DNA of 64,000 nt. Source: Methyloversatilis discipulorum (GTDB lineage Bacteria; Pseudomonadota; Gammaproteobacteria; Burkholderiales; Rhodocyclaceae). The notes under the pieces are model-generated. The model was given only the letters and a program-made list of their open reading frames with translations. It was not told the DNA's origin and did no database searches. Made by a program: the position numbers and the translations under genes. Below are positions 45,984-55,130 of the stretch, in pieces; within the stretch, counting starts at the first letter, position 1, and every line of letters begins with the position of its first letter. The DNA is taken from the NCBI RefSeq assembly GCF_000527135.1, contig NZ_AZUP01000001.1, positions 620,001 through 684,000 on the forward strand, written 5' to 3'.

Positions 45984-46451
45984 TCAGCCCGCAGCGCTCT
46001 GCAGGTAGTTCTGCTCGCCCATCAGCTTGATCAGGCGCAGTTGCTGTTCCAGCCAGTGCGCGTGGTCCTCTTCGGTGTCCTTCAGCATCGGCAGCAGCAG
46101 ATCACGGGTGACGTAATCCTGCTCCTTCTCGGTCAGTGCCATCACTTCGCGCAGATGCTTCACGACTGAAATCTCCACCGCCAGATCGTTCTCGAAAATG
46201 CTGACGACGTCGTGGCCGACATTGAGCGGGGCGGGTTTCATGTCAGGCGTACCGCTCAGCATCAGGATGCGGCGTATCAGCGCGTCGGCGTGGCCCGTTT
46301 CGTCTTCCATTTCATGCGCGATGCGCGCGGCGGCCTTGCTGAAGCCCCATTCGTCGAGCATGCGCGAATGGATGAAGTACTGGTCGCGTGCCGCCAGTTC
46401 GTAGACCAAGAGCGCGTTCAGCGCGTCGAGGATGACCTGTTTTCCTTGCAT
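45984..46451 (-). CDS. bfr: Bacterioferritin-family ferritin lacking the haem-binding Met52
   Basis: A 155-residue bacterioferritin. The di-iron ferroxidase ligands are all present in place: Glu18 (VYELAARDQYF), Glu51 and His54 (EDETGHADAL), later Glu94 and the LKDTEEDHAHWLE pair. However residue 52, the Met that ligates haem between two subunits in E. coli Bfr (DEMKHAD), is Thr here, so this subunit is not expected to bind haem in the usual way; Met-less partners form mixed shells with haem-type subunits in some species. It stores and detoxifies iron. A possible Fur box lies upstream. Confidence 0.93.
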   Translation of the reverse strand: MQGKQVILDALNALLVYELAARDQYFIHSRMLDEWGFSKAAARIAHEMEDETGHADALIRRILMLSGTPDMKPAPLNVGHDVVSIFENDLAVEISVVKHLREVMALTEKEQDYVTRDLLLPMLKDTEEDHAHWLEQQLRLIKLMGEQNYLQSAAG

Positions 46452-46555
46452 GGCTTATCTCACTTCCCGGATGTCCGGCGCATACGAAGATTGTTCGATG
46501 ATGCGCCCATTCTGGCTTCTGTGCTGGGTTTGGTGGCGTCCCGCGAAGTCGTGGT

Positions 46556-46574
46556 GAGAACCGTATTCATTCGC
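46556..46574. promoter_or_regulatory. Possible Fur box upstream of bfr
   Basis: The 19-bp sequence GAGAACCGTATTCATTCGC matches 12 of 19 positions of the E. coli Fur consensus and lies about 105 bp before the bfr start. That score is at the usual lower limit for real boxes, so this is suggestive only; the rdgC stop is 36 bp away on the other side. Confidence 0.35.
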
Positions 46575-46609
46575 AGTCGCCGTATCGGTCTTTCTTCCCG
46601 GTGATGCGC

Positions 46610-47506
46610 TCAGTTCGACGTGACGCCGCCCAGCGCTTCTTCGAGGTGATCGATCAGGCGGCTGACCTCGCCGGTCATCAGCGCGAAATCGGTGTCGAAA
46701 CGCTCGGCTTCATCGCCGCTGCCGTCGTCGTTCTCGGTCAGCACATCCAGCGGCGCGACCCGCTTGACTGCGAGGTTCTCCGTCAGCGTGAACGAAACAC
46801 GGTCCATCCAGCTCAGCGCCAGACGGGTGCACTGCTTGCCGGCTTCGATGTGGCGACGCAGGTCGTCCGCTTCCAGCGCATGGCGCACGTAGCGCACGGT
46901 CGCTTTGGACTGCGTGCTGGAGCGCAGTTCGGTGTCCTGATCGATGCTGAAGCCGGCAGGCGCTTCGTCGGCGGCCAGCCAGGAGGTCATCGCCGATACC
47001 GGCGACAGCGCGGTCTGCAGCGGTCGGGCGCCCAGCTGTTCGACGCACTCGTTCAGCAGCTGCATCACCTCGTCGCCCTTGGCGCTGGCGGCTGCGTCGA
47101 CCACGATGCGACCCTTGACCGGGTCTATCCACACCTGCGTATCGCGCCAGATGGCGAAGGCGCGCGGCAGCAGTTCGTTGGTGACGCTGTCCTTCAGCTC
47201 GCGCATTTCCTTGCGGCCGGGTTTGTAGCCCTGCTTTTCCTCGATTTCCTGGGCACGTGCCTTGGCGACCTGATTGATGACGGTGGCCGGCAGCAGCTTC
47301 TTTTCGGTGCGCAGCGTGATCAGCATCTGACCGCCGACCGCGTGCACCAGCGCGCCGTTGTCGCGCGGCGACATCCAGCCCATGCGCTGCATTTCCGCGC
47401 TGCTGCCCGGCTGGAAGGCCTTGGCGGCGAGCTTTTCGTCGAGTTGTTCAGGTGCGAGCGCGAAGGGGGCGGTGAGGCGGTAGATCTGCAGGTTCTTGAA
47501 CCACAT
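46610..47506 (-). CDS. rdgC: Recombination-associated protein RdgC
   Basis: A 298-residue RdgC, a ring-forming dsDNA-binding protein that restrains RecA and matters in replication-fork repair. It begins [17 protein letters not shown], the family N-terminus, which favours the ATG at 47506 over a TTG four codons earlier. Further marks are [59 protein letters not shown] and [20 protein letters not shown]. Confidence 0.95.
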   Translation of the reverse strand: MWFKNLQIYRLTAPFALAPEQLDEKLAAKAFQPGSSAEMQRMGWMSPRDNGALVHAVGGQMLITLRTEKKLLPATVINQVAKARAQEIEEKQGYKPGRKEMRELKDSVTNELLPRAFAIWRDTQVWIDPVKGRIVVDAAASAKGDEVMQLLNECVEQLGARPLQTALSPVSAMTSWLAADEAPAGFSIDQDTELRSSTQSKATVRYVRHALEADDLRRHIEAGKQCTRLALSWMDRVSFTLTENLAVKRVAPLDVLTENDDGSGDEAERFDTDFALMTGEVSRLIDHLEEALGGVTSN

Positions 47507-47669
47507 GGCGTCGGGCAAAAAGGGACGCAGTGTATATGAGTGGAGTCGGGCGGCAGGCGCTGCCGCGTCGGTGGGCGCATGTCAATATCGACGGCCGCGC
47601 CCCTCTCCGTGCACACTAGCGGCCTTCCGCGCGGCGCGTGCCGCGCTCCCGTTCCGCTGATTCACTCCG

Positions 47670-49601
47670 ATGACGACTCCCAGCTACAACGCCGCTGAAA
47701 TCCAGGTGCTCGAGGGCATTGCGCCGATCCAGAAGCGGCCGGACATGTACACCCGGACCGAAAGTCCGAACCACATCATCCAGGAAATGATCGACAACGC
47801 CTGCGACGAGGCGCAGGGCGGCTTCGCCGACGGCATCCGCGTCGTGATGCACGGCGACGGCTCGGTGTCGGTCGAGGACAACGGTCGCGGCATTCCGGTC
47901 GATATCCACCCGACCAAGAAGGTGCCGGCGATCGAGGTCATCTTCACCATCCCGCACTCGGGCGGCAAATTCGAGGGCAAGGCCTACAAGATCGCCGGCG
48001 GTCTGCACGGTGTCGGCGTGACGGTGACCAATGCGCTGTCGACCCGGCTGGAGGCGACGGTCAAGCGCGGCGGCAAGGAACATTCGATCACCTTCGACCA
48101 CGGCATTTCGCAGGGACTGACCGAAGTCGGCAGCTGCCCGAAGTCGCATACCGGCACCCGCGTGCGCGCCTGGCCGGATCCGAAGTACTTCGCCAGCTCG
48201 AAGGTGAAGCGTGCCGACATCGAGCATCTGCTGCGCGCGCGCAGCGCCATGCTGCCCGGCGTGCGCATCCGTTTCGAGGACGAAGAGAGCGGGGCGGTGC
48301 AGGAGTGGCAGTACGCCAATGGTCTCGAAGGCTATCTGCGCGAGGAGATCGGCGACGCGAAGTGCGAGCTGTTCTGCGGTGCGCGCACGGCGATCGCCGG
48401 CTACGACGAGGGCGAGGGCGCCGAATGGGCGATCGCCTTCCCCGAGGGCGTGTCGGTGCGCGAGTCCTTCGTGAACCTGATTCCGACGCCGGGCGGCGGC
48501 ATGCACGAGTCCGGCATGCGGCAGGCGCTGTTCGAATCGGTGAAGGACTACGCCACCCACCACGGCCTGATGCCGGCCAAGCTCGCGCTGCAGTCGGAAG
48601 ACGTGTCGCAGCATGCGAGCTATGTGCTCAGCGCCAAGGTGCTGGAGCCGCGCTTCCAGGGGCAGACCAAGGACAAGCTGAACAACCGCGAGGCGGTGAA
48701 GCTCGTGTACGAAGCGATCAAGGACACGCTGGACCGCTGGCTCAACGACCACGCGACCGAGGCGCAGCGCATCGCCGGTCTGGCGATCAAGAGTGCGCAA
48801 ACCCGCGCGCGGGCGGGCAAGGTGGTGGAAAAGCGCGCCGGTTCCGGCGTCACGCTGCTGCCGGGCAAGCTCACCGACGCCACCGGCACCTCGCCGGAAC
48901 AGAACGAAATCTTCCTGGTCGAGGGCGACTCCGCCGGCGGTAGCGCCAAGCAGGCGCGCGACCGGCAGTTCCAGGCGGTGCTGCCGCTGCGCGGCAAGGT
49001 GCTCAACACCTTCGAGATCGACTCGTCGGAGATCTTCGCCAACAACGAAGTGCACGACATCGCGGTGGCGCTGGGCATCGACCCGCACAAGCCGGACGCG
49101 CCGGACGCGGTGCTCGACGGCCTGCGTTATCACAAGATCATCATTCTGTCGGATGCCGACGTCGATGGCGCCCACATCCAGACGCTGCAACTCACGCTCT
49201 TCCTGCGTCACTTCCCGAAGCTGATCGAACGTGGCCACGTGTTCATCGGCCAGCCGCCGCTGTACTGCGTGAAGATCGCGCCGACCAAGACCCGACCGGC
49301 GCGCCGTCTTTACGCGTTGGACGAGGCCGAGCGCGACACCATACTGGCCAACCTGATTGCCGACGGTATTGCCGAGAGCGCGCTGACGGTGAGCCGCTTC
49401 AAGGGTCTGGGCGAAATGAATCCGGACGAACTGAAGGAAACCGCGATGAATCCGGAAACGCGCCGGCTCATCCGCATCACCCAGGGGGCCGACCCCGATC
49501 TGGTGCTGAACACCTTCACCATGCTGATGGGCAAGAAAGAAGCCGAACGCCGCCGTCGCTGGATGGAACTGGAAGGCGACAAGGTCGTGCCGGATGCTTG
49601 A
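47670..49601 (+). CDS. parE: DNA topoisomerase IV subunit B
   Basis: A 643-residue type IIA ATPase subunit that unlinks daughter chromosomes with ParC. GHKL motifs: [10 protein letters not shown] (Glu39/Asn43), [12 protein letters not shown] and [15 protein letters not shown]. The TOPRIM domain has [18 protein letters not shown] and [17 protein letters not shown], followed by [19 protein letters not shown]. Length matches ParE (about 630-640) rather than GyrB (about 800), so topoisomerase IV is preferred. parC follows after a repeat-like 137-bp spacer. Confidence 0.96.
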   Translation: MTTPSYNAAEIQVLEGIAPIQKRPDMYTRTESPNHIIQEMIDNACDEAQGGFADGIRVVMHGDGSVSVEDNGRGIPVDIHPTKKVPAIEVIFTIPHSGGKFEGKAYKIAGGLHGVGVTVTNALSTRLEATVKRGGKEHSITFDHGISQGLTEVGSCPKSHTGTRVRAWPDPKYFASSKVKRADIEHLLRARSAMLPGVRIRFEDEESGAVQEWQYANGLEGYLREEIGDAKCELFCGARTAIAGYDEGEGAEWAIAFPEGVSVRESFVNLIPTPGGGMHESGMRQALFESVKDYATHHGLMPAKLALQSEDVSQHASYVLSAKVLEPRFQGQTKDKLNNREAVKLVYEAIKDTLDRWLNDHATEAQRIAGLAIKSAQTRARAGKVVEKRAGSGVTLLPGKLTDATGTSPEQNEIFLVEGDSAGGSAKQARDRQFQAVLPLRGKVLNTFEIDSSEIFANNEVHDIAVALGIDPHKPDAPDAVLDGLRYHKIIILSDADVDGAHIQTLQLTLFLRHFPKLIERGHVFIGQPPLYCVKIAPTKTRPARRLYALDEAERDTILANLIADGIAESALTVSRFKGLGEMNPDELKETAMNPETRRLIRITQGADPDLVLNTFTMLMGKKEAERRRRWMELEGDKVVPDA

Positions 49602-49738
49602 GGAGGGCAGGGACTAGGGACTGGAGCGCCGCGCGGTGTTGCGTTCATCCCGTGTGGCAAAGCCACACCTCTTCCCTAGTCTCTAGCCCCTCGTCCCCAG
49701 CCCCTCCAAACACACAACGAAACACCCGGAGCACTCCG
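49602..49738. repeat. Repeat-like intergenic spacer between parE and parC
   Basis: The 137-bp spacer between two genes that are usually adjacent is filled with partly symmetric, low-complexity DNA. GGGACTAGGGACTGGAG lies near 49610-49626 and a loosely complementary CTTCCCTAGTCTCTAGCCCC begins near 49671; between them is a perfect hairpin GTGTGGC-AAA-GCCACAC (49652-49668). This resembles dispersed palindromic elements that some beta- and gammaproteobacteria carry in many copies, but only one copy is visible here. Confidence 0.5.
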
Positions 49739-51991
49739 TTGACTGACAACCTGTTCGAACCCGACATCGCCGACATTCCGGTCGATGCGCACGCGGCGCA
49801 GGCCTATTTGACCTATGCGATGTCGGTGGTGACCTCGCGCGCGCTGCCGGGGCTGGAAGACGGCATGAAGCCGGTGCAGCGCCGCATCCTGTTCGCGATG
49901 GACGGCTTCGCCCGGCCCGATGCCGCGCACAAGAAATCCGCCCGCGTGGTCGGCGACGTGATCGGCAAGTACCACCCGCACGGCGATTCGTCGGTATACG
50001 AAGCCATGGTCCGTCTGGCCCAGCCCTTCACGCTGCGCTATCCGCTGATCGACGGGCAGGGCAATTTCGGTTCGATGGACGGCGACAACGCGGCCGCCAT
50101 GCGTTACACCGAGTGCCGCCTGACGCCGTTCGCGCGCCACGTGCTGCTGTCCGAGCTGAACGCCGGCGTGATCGAGTTCCAGCCCAACTACGACGGCACG
50201 CAGCAGGAACCTTCGCTGCTGCCGGCGCGCTTGCCCGTCGTGCTGGCCAATGGCGCCTCCGGCATCGCGGTCGGCATGGCCTGCGAAATCCCGCCGCACA
50301 ATCTGCGCGAAATCGGCGACGCCACCTGCAAGCTGCTGATCGATCCGCGCATGCCGGACGACGACGTGATCGACTGCTTCCAGGGACCGGACTTCCCGAA
50401 CGGCGCCACGCTCATTTCGTCGCGCGAGAGCATCGTCGCCGCCTACAAGGAAGGGCGCGGCTCCTTCCGCATGCGCGCCAATTACGAGGTCGAGGCGCTG
50501 GCGCGCGGCCAGTGGCAGATCGTGGTTACCGCGCTGCCGCCGGGCGTGAGTACCGGTGCCGTGATGAGCCGCATCGACGATCTGGCGAACCCCAAGCCCA
50601 AGGGCGACAAGAAGAAGATCAGTGACGACCAGGCGCGCACCAAGACGCTGGCGACCTCGCTGATCGATTCGGTGCGCGACGAATCCGACGCGCGCCACCC
50701 GGTGCGTCTGGTGATCGAACCGAAGTCGCGCGCGGTGAGCCAGGAAGACCTGCTGGCCTTCCTGTTCGCTTATACCGACCTCGAGTGCAACGCCAGCCTG
50801 AACCTGACGCTGCTCGACACCCACCGTCGCCCGGGCCAGATCGGCCTGCCGGCCGTGTTGCGCCAGTGGTGCGACTACCGTCTCGCTGCCGTGTCGCGAC
50901 GGCTCACGCAGCGCATCGCCGACATCGACGAGCGCATGCACATCCTCGATGGCCGTCTGGCCATCCTGCTCGACATCGACCGCGCGATCGCCATCATCCG
51001 CGCCGCCGACGATCCGAAGGCCGACTTGATGGCCGGCTTCGGCATCACCGAGCGTCAGGCCGAAGACGTGCTGGAAATCCGGCTGCGCCAACTGGCCAAG
51101 CTGGAGGCCATCAAGCTGCAGGGCGAGCGCGACGCACTGGACGCCGAACGCACCGGCCTGCTCGGCATTCTCGGCAGCGATGCCGCACTGCGCACCTTCG
51201 TGCGCGACGAGGTGCGCGCCGACGTCGAGCGTTTCGGCGACGAGCGCCGCACGCTGATCAATGCCGACGCGCAGGCGACTCGCTCGCGCGAAGTGCCGCA
51301 GATCGACGAGGCGGTCACCGTCATCGTGTCACGCGGTGGTTTCGGCCGGCTGCGCTCCGGCCATGACGTGGACGAGGCCGCGCTGACCTGGAAGGCCGGC
51401 GATGGTCCGCTGGCGGTGCTGAAGTGCCGCACCGTGTGGCCGGTCGTGCTGATCGACGGCGACGGCCGCAGCTACACCATCAAGCCGACCGATCTGCCGA
51501 GTGGCAAGGGCGACGGCGTGCCGGTGTCCTCGCTGGCCGATCTCGCCGGCAAGAAGCTGGTGGCCGTGCTGACCGGCGAGCCGGGCAGCCGTTTCCTGGT
51601 GGCGTCCGACGGCGGCTACGGCTTTGTCTGCGCGATCGAGGACATGGTGAGCCGCCAGCGCGCCGGCAAGGCCTTCCTCAACACGGACGGCAGTACTGCG
51701 CTGCCGCCGGTGAAACTGCGGCCGGGCGACAAGTGGGTGGTCGCGCAGGGCGGCGACCGCCTGCTGGCCTTCCCGCTGGAAGAGATGAAGGAGCTGTCGG
51801 GCGGCAAGGGCGTCAAGATCATGACCTTGCCCGACGGCGAGTCGCTGCAGTTGCTCGACGTGTTCCGCGAACGTCTCGCGCTGACTGTGCCGGGCTCGCG
51901 CGGCCGGCCGAAGACGCTGAACATCGACGAAGCGTCGCTGATGAACTGGCGCGGCGTGCGGGCGACCAAGGGCAGGAAGCTCGAAGGCTGA
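49739..51991 (+). CDS. parC: DNA topoisomerase IV subunit A
   Basis: A 750-residue breakage-reunion subunit. The start is a TTG at 49739 with GGAG about seven bases upstream; the open frame continues upstream through the repeat spacer and is not real. The active-site Tyr123 is in [14 protein letters not shown]; the quinolone region [12 protein letters not shown] keeps the sensitive Ser84/Glu88-type residues. [13 protein letters not shown], then a coiled-coil gate ([39 protein letters not shown]) and a C-terminal beta-pinwheel domain with repeated blade motifs. Confidence 0.96.
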   Translation: MTDNLFEPDIADIPVDAHAAQAYLTYAMSVVTSRALPGLEDGMKPVQRRILFAMDGFARPDAAHKKSARVVGDVIGKYHPHGDSSVYEAMVRLAQPFTLRYPLIDGQGNFGSMDGDNAAAMRYTECRLTPFARHVLLSELNAGVIEFQPNYDGTQQEPSLLPARLPVVLANGASGIAVGMACEIPPHNLREIGDATCKLLIDPRMPDDDVIDCFQGPDFPNGATLISSRESIVAAYKEGRGSFRMRANYEVEALARGQWQIVVTALPPGVSTGAVMSRIDDLANPKPKGDKKKISDDQARTKTLATSLIDSVRDESDARHPVRLVIEPKSRAVSQEDLLAFLFAYTDLECNASLNLTLLDTHRRPGQIGLPAVLRQWCDYRLAAVSRRLTQRIADIDERMHILDGRLAILLDIDRAIAIIRAADDPKADLMAGFGITERQAEDVLEIRLRQLAKLEAIKLQGERDALDAERTGLLGILGSDAALRTFVRDEVRADVERFGDERRTLINADAQATRSREVPQIDEAVTVIVSRGGFGRLRSGHDVDEAALTWKAGDGPLAVLKCRTVWPVVLIDGDGRSYTIKPTDLPSGKGDGVPVSSLADLAGKKLVAVLTGEPGSRFLVASDGGYGFVCAIEDMVSRQRAGKAFLNTDGSTALPPVKLRPGDKWVVAQGGDRLLAFPLEEMKELSGGKGVKIMTLPDGESLQLLDVFRERLALTVPGSRGRPKTLNIDEASLMNWRGVRATKGRKLEG

Positions 51992-52012
51992 ACGGGTCTG
52001 CAGCGTCGGCAG

Positions 52013-52026
52013 GCTCCCGAGGGAGC
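52013..52026 (+). terminator. Short GC hairpin after parC
   Basis: GCTCCC (52013-52018), GA, GGGAGC (52021-52026), 22 bp after the parC stop, without a T run. A longer-range inverted repeat, GCGGGTGAC/GTCACCCGC (52040-52048 and 52089-52097), reaches into the end of the kinase gene. Either might help end convergent transcripts. Confidence 0.3.
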
Positions 52027-52089
52027 TTGCTCGATTGCAGCGGGTGACGAAGGGGGCGCTCTGTAGATGCCGCACGCTGGCGGCGTCGG

Positions 52090-53466
52090 TCACCCGCGCG
52101 GCGCTGCCCCGGCGCGCGGCACCGTAACGGTGAAGGTGCTGCCGTGACCGGGGCGCGAGCGCACCGCGAGTGCGTGGCCGAGTGCGTCGGCCTGACCGCG
52201 CGCCAGCGCCAGTCCGAGGCCCTGACCTTCGTCGTGGCGGGCGCTGCGGTCGTCGAAGCGACGATACGGAACGAAGATGAGCGGCAGATGCTCGGCGGCG
52301 ATGCCGGGGCCGGTGTCCCACACCTGCAGCTGCACGCTGTCGCCTCGCGGCCGGGCGGCGACCAGCACGCGGCCGCGCTCGGTATAGCGCACCGCGTTCG
52401 ACACCAGGTTGTCGAGAATGGACTGCAGCATCATTGCATCGCTGTCTGCCACCCGCGCAGTCGGACGGAAGCGCAGGTCCAGTCCCTTTTCCTGCGCCAG
52501 CGGCATGAACTGCGCGGCGCAGGCGGCCCACACCTCGGACAGTGGCACTGCCCGCCGCAGCACACGGGCTTCGCCGGCCTCCAGTCGCGACAGTTCGAGC
52601 AGCCGCGTGAGCTGCCGGCTCATCGCACGTACCGCGGCGTCCATGCCGCCGCAGACTTCTTCGAGCTGGTCGCGGCCGAGACCCGCCGGGTCCTGCGAGC
52701 GCAGGTAGCGCACATGCAGTCCGACCGCGTGGACCGGCTGGCGCAGGTCGTGCGTGACGCCGGCCAGAAAGAGGTTCTTGGCGCGCATGGCGGCCTTGAC
52801 GGCGTCGCGTTCCTGCCGCAGATCGTCCGCCAGACGAGCGTTCTGACGGGTCAGCAGCAGTGCGTTGCGCATCGTCGCGTGTGCGTTGCGGCCGAAGGAC
52901 ACCAGCACCAGCAGGTAGAACAGGAAGGTGAGGCCGCCGCCGATATTGATCAGCCCGCCCATCAGCCACGACTTGACGATGAAGGGCAGCAGCGCGCAGA
53001 CGAGGTAGAGGTTGAGTGCGCGCGGCAGGGCGGTGGTGGCGGTGACCGCGCCGCCGGCCATGCCCGCCAGCATGGCGACGCTGAAGAAGTCCATGAAGGG
53101 GTCGCGCCCCTCGTAGCCTAGCCAGGGCAGCAGGCCCCAGGCCAGACCGGTGAATCCGGCAACAGTGGTGTAGGCCGCCTCGACACGGTCGAGACCGCCA
53201 CCCTGCAGCGTGGCCAGTTGCGGCCGCAGCTGGCGGACCAGCGCGTAACGCAGGCCGACCAGAACCCATATCGCGGCCAGCCAGAGCCAGACGATGCCGT
53301 GCCCCTGGGCGCTCACCAGCACCGCGGACGCGGTCAGCGACACCGCCAGATTGCCGGCGACGATGGTGGGCGTGTGACCGAAAAGCACACCCAGCAGGTC
53401 GCGCCGGACGGCGTCCGAATCGCCGGGCGACGTGGCGTCGTCGAGCGTGGCGGATGTTCCGGTCAT
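52090..53466 (-). CDS. Membrane sensor histidine kinase, divergent from its regulator
   Basis: A 458-residue sensor kinase. About six hydrophobic helices occupy the first ~200 residues (NLAVSLTASAVLVSA, IVWLWLAAIWVLVGLRYALV, FFSVAMLAGMAGGAVTATTAL, FLFYLLVLVSFGRN), then LFLAGVTHDLRQPVHAVGLHV with the phospho-His, and an ATPase domain with LQSILDNLVSNAVRYTE, VWDTGPGIAAEHLPLIF and GQGLGLALA. The ATG at 53466 has GGAA a few bases upstream and is preferred over one at 53484 that would overlap the regulator start. The adjacent divergent response-regulator gene is the likely partner. Confidence 0.9.
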   Translation of the reverse strand: MTGTSATLDDATSPGDSDAVRRDLLGVLFGHTPTIVAGNLAVSLTASAVLVSAQGHGIVWLWLAAIWVLVGLRYALVRQLRPQLATLQGGGLDRVEAAYTTVAGFTGLAWGLLPWLGYEGRDPFMDFFSVAMLAGMAGGAVTATTALPRALNLYLVCALLPFIVKSWLMGGLINIGGGLTFLFYLLVLVSFGRNAHATMRNALLLTRQNARLADDLRQERDAVKAAMRAKNLFLAGVTHDLRQPVHAVGLHVRYLRSQDPAGLGRDQLEEVCGGMDAAVRAMSRQLTRLLELSRLEAGEARVLRRAVPLSEVWAACAAQFMPLAQEKGLDLRFRPTARVADSDAMMLQSILDNLVSNAVRYTERGRVLVAARPRGDSVQLQVWDTGPGIAAEHLPLIFVPYRRFDDRSARHDEGQGLGLALARGQADALGHALAVRSRPGHGSTFTVTVPRAGAAPRG

Positions 53467-53482
53467 GGTAGTTTCCGCAGTC

Positions 53483-54115
53483 ATGGACGCCCGCGAGATT
53501 AGCATCGTCGTTGCCGAAGACCACGCGCTGGTGCGCCAGGGCTTGCGTCTGATGCTGTCGGCCGAGCCGCGCGTGCGCTGGCTGGGCGACTGTGGCGACG
53601 GCGAGCGGGCGCTTGAGCTGGTGCGCAGCCTGTCGCCCGACGTGCTGCTGCTCGATCTCGGCCTGCCCGGTCTGGACGGCCTTGGCGTGATGCAGGCCAT
53701 CGCCGCCGCCGGTCTGGCGACGCGGGTGCTGGTGGTGACCGCGCGTCAGGACGCCGCCTCCTTCCAGGCCGCGCTGGCCTTCGGCGCCCAGGGCTACATG
53801 CTGAAGACGGACGACGCCGACGCGCTGGTCGCCGCAATGATGACGGTGTCCGAGGGCGGCTATTACGTGAGCCCGGAACTGGCGACCCTGTTCGCGCACG
53901 GCACGGACGACGCGCACGAAGGACTGACCACGCGCGAAATGGACATTGCCGGGCGTGTCGGGCGCGGTCTGTCGAGCAAGCAGATCGGTGCCGAACTGGG
54001 CATTTCCGAACACACCGTGCGCAAGCACCGCGAAAACATCGCGCGCAAGCTCGGACTGCGCAATGCAGCCGAACTGGTGGCCTGGGCGGTGCGGCACCGG
54101 CTGCCCGAAGCGTGA
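53483..54115 (+). CDS. NarL/FixJ-type response regulator
   Basis: A 210-residue two-domain regulator. The receiver has IVVAEDHALVRQGLRLML (acidic pocket), phospho-acceptor Asp58 in DVLLLDLGLPGLDGLG, LVVTARQ and GYMLKTDDADAL. The C-terminal LuxR-type HTH reads LTTREMDIAGRVGRGLSSKQIGAELGISEHTVRKHREN. It is paired head-to-head with the histidine kinase; a 16-bp gap separates the chosen starts. Targets unknown; the PEP-CTERM and adhesin genes just downstream are candidates by position only. Confidence 0.93.
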   Translation: MDAREISIVVAEDHALVRQGLRLMLSAEPRVRWLGDCGDGERALELVRSLSPDVLLLDLGLPGLDGLGVMQAIAAAGLATRVLVVTARQDAASFQAALAFGAQGYMLKTDDADALVAAMMTVSEGGYYVSPELATLFAHGTDDAHEGLTTREMDIAGRVGRGLSSKQIGAELGISEHTVRKHRENIARKLGLRNAAELVAWAVRHRLPEA

Positions 54116-54343
54116 GCAATTCCCTGCCTGCCTGCTGATTGCCGCCGCGCTACGCGCTTGTGCGTATTTACCCCCGCCGGGTGGGCGCGCTCCAATGCGG
54201 TATGGATTTTCCGGGTAGCCGGGGCATTCCTCATTCCGCATCCACCCGTGAGCGCCGGACGCCGCTGCCGCATGCGCAGCGCGCGCCGGCAACCGCGGGG
54301 TCTGCGACCAGGCTACGTAAAAGACCAATACAAGGGGGTTCAG

Positions 54344-54985
54344 ATGATCAACCGTTTCCCGGCGGCAGCGGCGCTCGCCTTCGGCCTGTGCGCCGGCGCC
54401 GTGCAGGCGGTGCCGATCAGCTTCAGCACCACGGGTTCCCCGGTGCAGACCTATTTCCAGTCCACCCCGGCCGTCTCCGCCACCGTGCAGTTCGTCGGCC
54501 TGAGCGCGGCGCTGGACCTGACCCCGGACGTTGGCCAGCAGACCCGGTTCTTCACCTTCTTCGCCGGGACCGGGCCGGCGGACCCCGGAATGACCGGCAT
54601 CGAGTACCAGCCGTACTCGGTCGGTCTGACGGTGCTCGGCATCACGAAGTATTTCGAGTTCGATCTGGGCGTGCAGGAGATCGCCAACGACCAGTATCAG
54701 ATCAACGCCTTCGCCATGCAGTCGCTCTCGTTCGACCTCGGCGCCACCGGCACGCTGACGGTGACGCCGAATGCCTTCTACACGCAGGCGGTGCAGTTGC
54801 CGGCCAACACGCCGGCGTACCACCTGCGCGACCTGTACGCGACCTTCCTGCTCACCGGCCCGACGGTGACGCCGATCCCGGAGCCGGATTCGCTGATGCT
54901 GGCGATGCTGGCCGTCGGCGCGCTGTGTGCACGCCGTCGACGCAGGACCGAACTTCCGACCGTGACGGACGGCTCGGAATGTTGA
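54344..54985 (+). CDS. PEP-CTERM sorting-domain secreted protein
   Basis: A 213-residue exported protein. Signal peptide FPAAAALAFGLCAGAVQA, then a beta-rich middle (PISFSTTGSPVQTYFQSTP, FDLGATGTLTVTPNAFYTQ). The C-terminus is a PEP-CTERM signal: VTPIPEPDSLMLAMLAVGAL followed by CARRRRR. Such proteins are cut and anchored or released by exosortase (EpsH/XrtA), usually with an exopolysaccharide locus; no exosortase gene is in the window. The start at 54344 follows AAGGGGG and begins the signal peptide; 62 upstream codons of the open frame are unsupported. Confidence 0.88.
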   Translation: MINRFPAAAALAFGLCAGAVQAVPISFSTTGSPVQTYFQSTPAVSATVQFVGLSAALDLTPDVGQQTRFFTFFAGTGPADPGMTGIEYQPYSVGLTVLGITKYFEFDLGVQEIANDQYQINAFAMQSLSFDLGATGTLTVTPNAFYTQAVQLPANTPAYHLRDLYATFLLTGPTVTPIPEPDSLMLAMLAVGALCARRRRRTELPTVTDGSEC

Positions 54986-55043
54986 TGAAAGTCAAAGAAA
55001 ACAATCGGATCCGGCAGCCGGTGGCGGAAAGAATTCACATCAC

Positions 55044-55075
55044 TTCTTACACATCGGCTTACACTTGTGTAAGAA
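55044..55075. promoter_or_regulatory. Triple half-site operator upstream of the giant adhesin gene
   Basis: A perfect 10-bp inverted repeat, TTCTTACACA (55044-55053) and TGTGTAAGAA (55066-55075), encloses a further CTTACAC (55058-55064) that itself forms a perfect 7-2-7 palindrome, CTTACAC-TT-GTGTAAG (55058-55073). So the half-site TTACAC occurs twice directly, 12 bp apart, and once inverted. It lies 56 bp before the adhesin ATG, ideal for a repressor or activator. No binding protein is known to me for this motif. Confidence 0.65.
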
Positions 55076-55130
55076 ATATTCCTACATGTGGACAGCATCC
55101 ACGGGCACTGCAGCACTCAGGAGCCAGGTC

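Noticed and set aside
54116..54343. Sigma-54 promoter before the PEP-CTERM gene
   Set aside because: PEP-CTERM genes often have one, but no GG-N10-GC element in the TGGCAC/TTGC context was found in this 228-bp gap.
51329..54823. Open frame of 1,164 codons on the minus strand
   Set aside because: It crosses parC, the kinase gene in a different frame and the regulator; Arg/Ala-rich composition and no motifs mark it as a shadow.
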